Source: Flavobacteriales bacterium (lineage in GTDB: Bacteria > Bacteroidota > Bacteroidia > DT-38). From it: a stretch of DNA of 8,695 nucleotides. The translations under genes were made by a program, and so were the position numbers. Below the pieces are notes generated by a model that saw only the letters and a program-made list of their open reading frames with translations, was not told the DNA's origin and searched no databases. Below are positions 1 through 7,200 of the stretch, piece after piece; within the stretch, counting starts at the first letter, position 1, and each line of letters opens with the position of its first letter. The stretch lies in assembly GCA_013214975.1 (NCBI GenBank), contig JABSPR010000330.1, positions 1 to 8,695 of the forward strand. The letters are read 5' to 3'.

Positions 1-446
1 TTAAAATACTCCCAAATACCAGATTTTTGTTCTCCAATTAACTTGTTAGTTTTTTCATAGAATCCATGTTTAGACATGTTACCATTTAAGTAGTATTCTG
101 TATACTCTCCACGAATTCCTTTATTTGATTTACTGTATTTCTTAAAAATATTGCCATTGCAATGAAATTCTGTTCTTTCTTCTGGTTTAGTTGCGCTTGG
201 GTTAAATTTTGTTTTTAGTTGACCGTTTTCGCAATACTCTTCTGAATAGATCCATTTGTATCCATCTAGGTTAACAGAAATTTCTTTAAGTGTGCCAGTT
301 GTTTCATAGTATAATTTGGTGGTACAGGAATTTGCTAGGCAGGAATAAACGGATCTTATTTTTCCAGTTGGCCAAAATAAACTGTCGATTTGCGAGTAAG
401 CTGTGCTTGTGCTTATTATTAGGAAGATTAGGGCAATTGTTTTCAT
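1..446 (-). CDS. Secreted MORN/YwqK-like repeat protein (3' end missing)
   Basis: Open from an ATG at 446 to the left edge, giving 148 complete codons with no stop, so the C-terminus lies outside the window. Residues 1-18 form a signal peptide: a Lys after Met, a hydrophobic IALIFLII core, and a likely cleavage near Ala16-Tyr-Ser18. The mature part has short repeats of the type seen in MORN_2/YwqK-family proteins: ENGQLK at 73-78, CNGNIFKKY at 96-104, YYLNGNMSKHGFYE at 118-131 and SGIWEYF at 142-148. These repeats are common in exported Bacteroidota proteins and are often named antitoxin YwqK without functional proof. Four Cys (36, 41, 72, 96) could form disulfides in the periplasm. The gene lies 58 bp downstream of the methyltransferase on the same strand and may be read from the operon or from its own promoter, which I could not identify. 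The exact role is unknown. Confidence 0.8.
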   Translation of the reverse strand, partial: MKTIALIFLIISTSTAYSQIDSLFWPTGKIRSVYSCLANSCTTKLYYETTGTLKEISVNLDGYKWIYSEEYCENGQLKTKFNPSATKPEERTEFHCNGNIFKKYSKSNKGIRGEYTEYYLNGNMSKHGFYEKTNKLIGEQKSGIWEYF

Positions 447-504
447 GGTATGTGGTTGATTTTGAACTTGTTATGGCTTCTGTAATGTTATGAGTATCAG
501 CTAG

Positions 505-1395
505 TTATGATTTTTTAATAATGTATATTTGACTAGAATGGGTATTTGAATTAGCTACTCCTTTTAGGTTTGAAAGCAAACCGATTAGAACTGCTTTTAT
601 AATTCCCAATATGCCAGTATTCCCTTTGTATTTTTCGCTAAGCATGGATACATAAACTGAGTCAAATGTCATTGGTTTGATATCTGCAATTCTCATGCCG
701 AATTGGCTAATGAGTTTGTCAATGTCTGAAGGTACGAAGTGATAAAGATGACGTGGTAAATCGTAAGCAGCCCAATGTTTTTTATAATGCTTTGCGTCGA
801 AAGAATTACAGTTAGGCACGGCTATTATAAGTGTTCCGTTGTCATCTAATAGTCGATTGACTTGTGCTATTCGTTCCTTTAATGTATGTACGTGTTCTAG
901 AACGTGCCACATTGTAATTATATCGAACGACTCCTCTTCAAATGAGTTCAATGCTTTTTCTTCTTGAAGGCTAATTTGATTGATGTCGTAAGCTGTTTTT
1001 CGCGCGGTTGCATCTGGTTCGATACCTGTTATTTCATGGCCGCCGTCTTTGCAGAATTTTAAAAATGCACCTGTTCCTGCTCCTATATCTAACAGTCTTG
1101 CTTTTCGTCTGATCTTATCGATCATTGCAAGTTTAGTACTTAAAGTATATATTCTGACGATCTGGTATATCCGATTAATTACTCCTTTATTAGTATCTGA
1201 ATGGGAGACATATTCCTCGGATTGATAGTAAGGGCCGATGCTGTTTTGGTTAGGTCTTGGATTGGTGTATTTGAAGTTACATGCTACGCATTGGACAATA
1301 TTGAAATTTTCCTTGCTTATTGAAAAGTCGTTGCTCTGAAGATATAATTTGCTCTCTGTTGAGTCACAAATCGGACAGTTGTTTAAGTTTTCCAT
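505..1395 (-). CDS. Class I SAM-dependent methyltransferase with N-terminal zinc-ribbon-like motif
   Basis: 296 aa, complete, ATG at 1395. The N-terminus carries two CxxC pairs (Cys7/Cys10 and Cys36/Cys39) followed by NFKYTNPRP at 40-48, the zinc-finger-like head seen on many Methyltransf_23-type enzymes. A Rossmann methyltransferase core follows. Motif I is LLDIGAGTGAF at 101-111, the acidic residue that would bind the SAM ribose is Glu126 in GIEPD, and the motif II/III region is FDIITMWHVLEHV at 157-169. Further on come GTLIIAVPN and WAAYDLPRHLYHF, typical of this subgroup. A hydrophobic stretch near residues 262-277 may be an amphipathic or membrane-touching helix. The family acts on diverse small molecules, sugars or lipids, and the substrate cannot be deduced here. 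It is the distal gene of a same-strand run, 29 bp after mnmG, with a parS site filling the gap. Placement next to mnmG might hint at RNA-related work, but this is inference. Confidence 0.88.
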   Translation of the reverse strand: MENLNNCPICDSTESKLYLQSNDFSISKENFNIVQCVACNFKYTNPRPNQNSIGPYYQSEEYVSHSDTNKGVINRIYQIVRIYTLSTKLAMIDKIRRKARLLDIGAGTGAFLKFCKDGGHEITGIEPDATARKTAYDINQISLQEEKALNSFEEESFDIITMWHVLEHVHTLKERIAQVNRLLDDNGTLIIAVPNCNSFDAKHYKKHWAAYDLPRHLYHFVPSDIDKLISQFGMRIADIKPMTFDSVYVSMLSEKYKGNTGILGIIKAVLIGLLSNLKGVANSNTHSSQIYIIKKS

Positions 1396-1400
1396 AGCTG

Positions 1401-1418
1401 ATGTTTCACGTGAAACAT
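1401..1418. other. parS: parS centromere-like site (ParB/Spo0J binding), perfect palindrome
   Basis: The core TGTTTCACGTGAAACA at 1402-1417 matches the bacterial parS consensus TGTTNCACGTGAAACA at every position, and flanking A1401/T1418 extend the perfect inverted repeat to 18 bp. ParB dimers bind this site through a helix-turn-helix domain and, with CTP, load as sliding clamps that spread on nearby DNA for ParA-driven segregation and SMC recruitment. It occupies the 29-bp gap between the mnmG stop codon and the methyltransferase start codon, where parS-like sites are unconstrained by coding. In RNA it would be a long self-complementary stem, but no U-run follows it on either strand, so it is not a terminator. 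Confidence 0.9.
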
Positions 1419-1424
1419 ATAGTT

Positions 1425-3296
1425 TTAGCGACCTAAATGTACCATTAAAACAGAAATATCGGCTGGCGAAACACCGCTGATTCTAGATGCTTGACCAATG
1501 GTTCTGGGTTTAACCTGAGTAAGTTTTTCACGGGCTTCAGAAGAGAGAGCCTTGAGTGTGAAATAATCAAATGAATCTTGAAGAAGTAAATTTTCTAATC
1601 GTTCTAGTTTTTCAACGTTCTCTTTTTCCTTTTCAATGTATCCTTCATACTTCATGAGGATTTCTGCTTGCTCTTCTATTTGAGGTCGTATAGAGCCCAA
1701 ATTGGCCATATGTGACCCCAATGACGTATTACTATCGATAACATCCTTAAAGCTCAGCTGCGGGCGTGTGACGAGGTTGAAAATTCTGGTCTTTTGTGAA
1801 ATTTTGTTGGTGTTTTTCTTTTCTAAAGTTTTATTTATTTCGTCAGGAGTAATGCTCTCTTTTTTGCAGTATTTTATTAAGTCGTTTGTCCCTGTTTTTT
1901 TCGTTTCTACAGATTCTAACCTTTCTTTAGAAATCAGACCCAAATCAAAAGCATATGGACTTAGTCTCAAGTCTGCGTTATCTTGACGAAGTAGTAATCT
2001 ATATTCGGCTCTTGAAGTGAACATTCTATAAGGTTCATCAGTTCCTTTATTTATTAAATCGTCTATAAGTACACCAATATATGCTTCCGATCTTTTTAAT
2101 ATGAAAGGTTCCTTGTTATTATTTTTAAGGTGAGAATTAATTCCAGCTATTAATCCTTGACTTCCGGCTTCTTCATATCCAGTTGTTCCATTTATTTGTC
2201 CAGCGAAATATAAATTTTGAATTCCTTTTGTTTCTAAAGTCATTTGCAATTGCATAGGAGGGAAGTAGTCGTATTCAATTGCGTATCCTGGCCTAAACAT
2301 TTTAACGTTTTCGAAGCCTTCCATTTCTTTCATGGCTTTAATCTGCACATCTTCAGGAAGTGATGTTGAGAATCCGTTAACGTAAATTTCTATTGTATTC
2401 CATCCTTCGGGTTCAACGAATATTTGATGTCTATCTCGTTCAGCAAAGCGTTCTATTTTATCCTCTATAGAGGGGCAATATCGTGGTCCAATTCCCTTAA
2501 TCCTTCCTTGAAACATCGGGGATTTATCAAAGCCAGTTTTTAATACATCGTGTGTATTTTGATTGGTATAAGTGATGTAACAGCTTTTTTGTGTCTTTAA
2601 TTCTGGTGTATCGGTATAGGAGAATTTGGAAGGGTTTTCATCGCCTGGCTGTTCTTCCATTTTAGAGTAGTCAAGTGACCTCCCATCTACTCGTGGAGGT
2701 GTACCGGTTTTCATCCTTCCTGATTCAAAGCCAAAGCTATTTAGCTGCTCTGTAATGCCTTTTGATGCCGGTTCGGAAGCTCTGCCCCCAGATATGTTTT
2801 TCTCGCCTAAATGAATAATGCCATTCATGAAGGTTCCTGTGGTAAGTACTACGGAGGTTGACATAATTTTCATACCCATTCCAGTTACTACACCGAGTAT
2901 TGTTTCGTTCTTAATTATAAGTTCATTAACGGAATCTTGCCAAAAGTCTACGTTTGGGGTGGCTTCTAGTTTTAGTCTCCATGTTTCTGCAAATCGTAGT
3001 TTGTCACACTGTGCTCTTGGGCTCCACATTGCAGGCCCTTTAGATTTATTAAGCATTCTGAATTGGATCATTGTCTCGTCTGTAACAATTCCAGAGTATC
3101 CTCCTAGGGCGTCGATTTCACGGATTATCTGACCTTTGGCTACACCACCCATTGCAGGGTTGCATGACATCTGAGCAATGGTTCCCATGTTCATAGTGAT
3201 AAGCAGTACTGTCGATCCCATGTTGGCTGCAGCGGCTGCAGCTTCACAGCCAGCATGTCCACCTCCAATAACTATTAGATCATATTTTTGAAGCAT
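1425..3296 (-). CDS. mnmG: tRNA uridine-5-carboxymethylaminomethyl(34) synthesis enzyme MnmG
   Basis: 623 aa, full family length, ATG at 3296. MnmG (GidA) works with MnmE to build the cmnm5 or nm5 group on U34 of tRNAs reading NNA/NNG codons, using FAD, NADH and a folate one-carbon donor, in the cytoplasm. The FAD dinucleotide-binding motif is IGGGHAGCEAA at 10-20. The signature CNPAMGGVAKGQI at 45-57 and RYCPSIEDKIERF at 272-284 hold the two conserved Cys (Cys45 and Cys274, matching the catalytic-site cysteines of the family). Other hallmarks are GTPPRVDGR at 198-206, YFAGQINGTTGYEEAGSQGLIAGIN at 363-387, and the helical C-terminal MnmE/tRNA-binding domain ending RTIGQASRISGVSPADISVLMVHL. 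It sits 28 bp after ybeY with a parS site in the gap, and another parS follows its stop. mnmG is often found near the replication origin in bacteria, consistent with the parS pair. No damage seen. Confidence 0.98.
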   Translation of the reverse strand: MLQKYDLIVIGGGHAGCEAAAAAANMGSTVLLITMNMGTIAQMSCNPAMGGVAKGQIIREIDALGGYSGIVTDETMIQFRMLNKSKGPAMWSPRAQCDKLRFAETWRLKLEATPNVDFWQDSVNELIIKNETILGVVTGMGMKIMSTSVVLTTGTFMNGIIHLGEKNISGGRASEPASKGITEQLNSFGFESGRMKTGTPPRVDGRSLDYSKMEEQPGDENPSKFSYTDTPELKTQKSCYITYTNQNTHDVLKTGFDKSPMFQGRIKGIGPRYCPSIEDKIERFAERDRHQIFVEPEGWNTIEIYVNGFSTSLPEDVQIKAMKEMEGFENVKMFRPGYAIEYDYFPPMQLQMTLETKGIQNLYFAGQINGTTGYEEAGSQGLIAGINSHLKNNNKEPFILKRSEAYIGVLIDDLINKGTDEPYRMFTSRAEYRLLLRQDNADLRLSPYAFDLGLISKERLESVETKKTGTNDLIKYCKKESITPDEINKTLEKKNTNKISQKTRIFNLVTRPQLSFKDVIDSNTSLGSHMANLGSIRPQIEEQAEILMKYEGYIEKEKENVEKLERLENLLLQDSFDYFTLKALSSEAREKLTQVKPRTIGQASRISGVSPADISVLMVHLGR

Positions 3297-3308
3297 AATA
3301 TTCCAAAT

Positions 3309-3324
3309 TGTTCCACGTGAAACA
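3309..3324. other. parS: parS centromere-like site (ParB/Spo0J binding), second copy
   Basis: TGTTCCACGTGAAACA matches the parS consensus TGTTNCACGTGAAACA. The C at the variable fifth position is the base that breaks perfect symmetry; the same variant is known as a functional parS in Bacillus subtilis spo0J. The site lies in the 28-bp gap between ybeY and mnmG and directly abuts the ybeY TGA stop codon (3325-3327), 12 bp before the mnmG ATG. With the copy at 1402-1417 it brackets mnmG at about 1.9 kb spacing. Two independent matches to a 16-bp site, both exactly in intergenic gaps, make a chance origin very unlikely. Confidence 0.88.
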
Positions 3325-3762
3325 TCACGAAGAAATAGGGGGAAGCAAAGTTAGATAAAAATCTTCTTTCAACGTCATCTCCTTTTTATCTTTTGGTGAT
3401 TTATCTTTGTATCCAAGAAGATGTAATGTGCTGTGAATAAGTACTCTGTGTAGCTCTGTGTCAAATGTTTGACTGAATGATTCTGCATTTTCTTTTACTC
3501 GATCTATACTGATGTATATATCACCAGATACTTCATTATCCTCACAGTAATCGAATGTAATTACATCTGTGAGTGTATCGTGGTTAAGGTGTTCCACATT
3601 AATTTTATGCAGGTCTTCATCCGTTGTAAAGATAAAGCTGATTTCACCCACTGTCTTATCGTAATCGGTAATGGCTTTTGTTAGCCATGTAACAATAGAT
3701 TGTTCGTTGGATAGTACAAAAGAAATATTCTCCTCATGAAAGAAGATAGTAGAATCGTCCAC
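3325..3762 (-). CDS. ybeY: Endoribonuclease YbeY, rRNA maturation factor
   Basis: 145 aa, near the usual family length. YbeY is a metal-dependent single-strand endoribonuclease needed for 16S rRNA 3'-end maturation and ribosome quality control. The diagnostic region is HRVLIHSTLHLLGYKD at 105-120: His110 and His114 are zinc ligands, and the third position of the usual H-x3-H-x5-H pattern is Asp120, a replacement I recall as common in Bacteroidota YbeY proteins. The residue after His110 is Ser rather than the common Gly. Upstream, LNHDTLTDVITFDY at 59-72 and GDIYIS at 80-85 are the conserved core strands. No ATG fits an N-terminal start: the only in-frame candidate is the GTG at 3762, giving MDDSTIFFHEENISFVL, whose later part aligns with typical starts. 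It is 15 bp after the ATP-binding protein's stop, with six T directly before the GTG and no ribosome binding site. Confidence 0.95.
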   Translation of the reverse strand: MDDSTIFFHEENISFVLSNEQSIVTWLTKAITDYDKTVGEISFIFTTDEDLHKINVEHLNHDTLTDVITFDYCEDNEVSGDIYISIDRVKENAESFSQTFDTELHRVLIHSTLHLLGYKDKSPKDKKEMTLKEDFYLTLLPPISS

Positions 3763-3776
3763 AAAAAAGGGGATTA

Positions 3777-3796
3777 ATTAGCTAGCAGTAGCTAAT
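3777..3796 (-). other. Small stem-loop over the stop codon before ybeY
   Basis: On the minus strand ATTAGCTA and TAGCTAAT form an 8-bp stem with a CTGC loop; the stem includes the TAA stop of the ATP-binding protein gene. CCCC and a run of six T (3763-3768) follow 8 nt later, just before the ybeY GTG. The stem is AT-rich with only two G-C pairs and the T-run is displaced, so an intrinsic terminator is doubtful. It could modulate coupling between the two genes, or be coincidental. Confidence 0.3.
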
Positions 3797-4218
3797 GCTG
3801 GTACGCTAAAAGAAATACTGATAGTTTTTCCTTCATCGATAAACTCAACCTCATCAGATAAATGTTTGATAAGGAAGATACCTCTGCCATACGGCTTTTC
3901 AAGATTTTCTGGTGAAGTAGGATCAGGTAGGTTTTCGTAATTAAAACCATTTCCTTCATCTGTTACTTTAAATAAAATATTGTCTTTAGAAGATTGGAAC
4001 ACCACAGTAACTTGTTTCGTAGGATCGGACTGATTTCCGTGTGCAATTGCGTTATTGACGGCTTCAGTTAAGGAAACAAGAATGTTTCCATAGTAATCTC
4101 GGTCAATATCGGATAGTTCACATACGTCGTCGATTAACTTTTCTACAAGTGTTATGTTCTCTAATTTTGAGGCGAATCGTAGCTCTTTCCTTTCCTCTAT
4201 TTGCTCTTTATCAATCAC
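3778..4218 (-). CDS. RsbW/SpoIIAB-like ATP-binding protein (HATPase_c_2)
   Basis: 146 aa, a single GHKL ATPase domain, the size of anti-sigma factor serine kinases. The N-box is LTEAVNNAIAHGNQ at 50-63 with Glu52, Asn55, Asn56 and the His-Gly pair. The G1 box is VTDEGNGF at 85-92 (Asp87, Gly89, Gly91), and the G2 box is YGRGIFLIKHLSDEVEF at 110-126. RsbW-type proteins bind a sigma factor and phosphorylate an STAS-domain antagonist, but no STAS, sigma factor or PP2C phosphatase gene is adjacent, so the partner is unknown. Orphan members of this family are frequent in Bacteroidota. The start is GTG at 4218, 3 bp after the TAA of the DUF4175 gene, implying translational coupling; no ATG fits near the N-terminus. 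The product is soluble, with no signal peptide or membrane segment. Confidence 0.9.
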   Translation of the reverse strand: MIDKEQIEERKELRFASKLENITLVEKLIDDVCELSDIDRDYYGNILVSLTEAVNNAIAHGNQSDPTKQVTVVFQSSKDNILFKVTDEGNGFNYENLPDPTSPENLEKPYGRGIFLIKHLSDEVEFIDEGKTISISFSVPALATAS

Positions 4219-4221
4219 TTC

Positions 4222-7200
4222 TTATAAATTTAATTGAAGACTGTTAAAGTAATCATTTACTTTGTTTTTATAAAACTTATTGAGCGAAGGAGGAATTGTT
4301 TTTAGCAGCTCTATTTCCTTCTCCTTCATATGATAATACTCCGTAAAGTCCGGTGGAGAAACTATCTCATCCAGACTTTGTGCCTCTTTTGACTCTCGTT
4401 TATGATCCCACTCTCTTTCTTTCTCCGCCTTTTCCGCCTCTAACAGTCGTGTAAAAATTTCTTGTTGTCTCTGTATTGTTTGTTGGTTAACAGAGCCGTG
4501 TACGATATCCTTCTCAGTTTGTTCCATTAATTGCTGTATTTTTTCCAAATCGCCTTTTCCGTTGCCTCCTTTTTTATCTCCGTCTTTGCCCTGTTTCTGT
4601 TGCATTTTTTGGAGTTCTCTTCGTATAGCTTCTTGTTTTGCAGCGAGTTGTACCAATTCTTTACTTTGCATCTTTCCATTCATACCTTTCTTAAGACGCT
4701 CATTTAATTGTTTTTGTAAAGCTTTCATTCCACCTATGCCTTCACCAGGTTTTTTGCCTTTTCCTGGCTTTCCGTGGCCCGGTTTGTTACAACTACCCGG
4801 TTTGTCGCATTGCTTATTACTTGGCTTTTTACAATCGCCTTTGCTCTTACCTTTCTTTTGTTGCTGCGCCATTTGTTTATTCAACTGATCTTTTGCTTCA
4901 TCAAGTAGTAGAGCCAAGTTATTAATGGATGTCATGACTAACTGTTGGTGATAGCTTGATTGACTGATTTTATTGTCTAATAATTCCTGGATGCTCTTGT
5001 CAATGTTTTGATTCACTTCGGCCATTTCCTTTAGAATAATGGATTTTACCTCCGGTTGAGTTTTGGCTAATGCTATTAGTGAGTCTTGCACCAGTTCGGA
5101 GTTTTCTTTGATGTTGAATTGCTCTTGGATATGCGAAAGAAATCGGGGATCGTTTCGATTTGTTTTCTTTACTTCTTCCATTAAATCTTCTTGATCGAAG
5201 GAGATGGTCATGAGATTTTCTAGAATTTCTTTTAGCTTTTCTACACTAATAGCATCAGCACTAGCTTCCATTTCTTCTTGCATTTGCTCCATCTGCTGCG
5301 CCATTTCTTCCATTTTTTCGGCAGCATCTTGTTGCGCCTCCGAAGCTTTTTGATCTTGGCTTTTTTCGAGTGATTTGGAACTCTGCTGCATATCTTGTTT
5401 AATTGCTTGTTGCTCTTGTTCTGTATTCTTCATTTCGGCAGGGGAGTTGAGCTCTTTGTTCATTTTCTCTAGTTCTTCCATTTCTTTCTGAAGATCACTG
5501 AACTCTTTGTTTAGCTTCTCCTGATCTGCCTTTTTCTCTTCGTCGCTTTTGTTTTTATCCAGCGTTTCTTCTGATTGTTTCTTTTGCTCTTCGGCTAATT
5601 CTTCTAGTCGATCGATCATTTTATCGAGTTTTATTTCAAACTCCATCAGCTTAAATATTTCTAACGTTCGTTCTAATTCTTGCTCATACTCCTCAGAATC
5701 GAATTGAAGTTCCTTTAACGCTTCCTGAAGGTCTTTTTTGTCCATTTCTGTAAGCATGTTTTCTAGCTCCTCGAACTTTTCTTTCATCTCTTCCGACATT
5801 ATCTCTTCGAAAAGCTCCTCAATCTGTTTTTGCATATCCTGACTTTCTTCAGAGAGGTTCATGAATTCAGTTTGTTTTTGAGCGTTTTTCTCGTTTTCGT
5901 TCTGAATTTTCTCCACATTCTTTCTCAGCTCCTTTTGCTTCTTGATAAGATCTTCCATTCGCTTCTTATCTGACCAATCGAGGTTTTTCTTGTTTAGGGC
6001 CTCTTTGTTGAGTTTGTCCAATTCCTTTTGAAGCTCCGAAGCATCTTTAATCGATTTTTTAAGGAGCTCTTTAATCTTGTCGTTATTCTTTGAATTCTCT
6101 TGTGCCAGCTGATTATAATCAGGTAGGTGATAAGTTTTAATTTGGGTACGGGTAGACTTGCTGCCATTAACACCATCGTTATCCCAGACTTCGAAATAGT
6201 AGAATATTTCTTCATCAGATTTTAAGCCCAAACTGCTTAGGTCCCATAAATGATAGAACTTTTGTTCGTTTACGTTTTTGTTGATTTGAACAGTCTCGCT
6301 TTTGAATTCAGAGACAGAACCTTTGGTAGCTTCCGAAGCAATACGGTAGTTGAGTTTAACGGTTGAGAAGCCATAATCGTCTTTAATAATCCCAGCGAAA
6401 TAAAATTTAGTTAGCAGTACAGAGTCTACTTTTCCTTCAATTTCTATGGATGGGTATCGATCCGGAATGGCAGAAATGAAATATTGGATTACTTCTTTCG
6501 ATTTAACATAATCGTTAATTGGTCGAATCCCGTACGTTTCGTTCTTGAAAATTAGTTTCGAGTTAGTATACTCATCATCACCAGATTGGTCAATAATTTC
6601 CGCTTTCTCATCGAAAATTACTTCTACACTATTTGCATCTTTTGTATTAAACGTCCATTCTACCTTGGTTCCAATGGGGATGCTTAAGTCTCCAATGTTT
6701 TTTAGGTTTTCGTTTGTTCTGTTGATATATCTTGGGTAGATAAGATTTACGGAGAAGTCTAGTACCGTTGGGTTTGGATGAACATTAAGTTCATATTCTT
6801 TCGAATATATTTCGTTCGCATGAAATTTAAAATCAGAATTTTTTTGCACGTTGGTAAACGTGTAAGTGTAACTCAATTTGTTCTTCGATCGAAGTTTATA
6901 TTGGTGGTTGTTGAATTCAATAAAAACTTCTTTTGGAATCTCAGATCCTTCGATGTCGACCACGATTTCAAAATCATTTTGCTGAATGCCGGTAAGCTTA
7001 GACTCATCCACAATAAATTTGAATGGAGCAGGAGGGGTGAATGAATCGTTGTGTTTAATAATTCTTTGCGAACCGCTGGATATAATTTGTGGAGCACCCA
7101 TAGAAATCAATAGCAGCAGTGCAATTGGAGCTAGTGCATAACCTAAGTATTTTTTGTTTTCGGAGAAATCGATGGCCATAGAGAAGTTTACCTCTTTGAT

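Noticed and set aside
290..493. Open plus-strand frame of 67 codons with a hydrophobic stretch.
   Set aside because: Overlaps the start and signal peptide region of the minus-strand MORN-type gene, which has a coherent domain structure; no independent support.
1401..1424. Palindrome after mnmG as an intrinsic terminator.
   Set aside because: The inverted repeat has no loop and no adjacent T-run on the transcribed strand; it fits parS at all specified positions, which explains it better.
3432..3440. TGTGAATAA resembles a DnaA box (TTATNCACA on the other strand).
   Set aside because: A single copy inside the ybeY coding region, with no cluster and no AT-rich unwinding element; not evidence of an origin in this window.
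4562..4888. Open plus-strand frame encoding a Pro/Cys/Phe-rich peptide.
   Set aside because: It is the antisense of the Lys/Gly/Pro-rich segment of the DUF4175 gene; its composition is the expected mirror and it has no recognisable domain.
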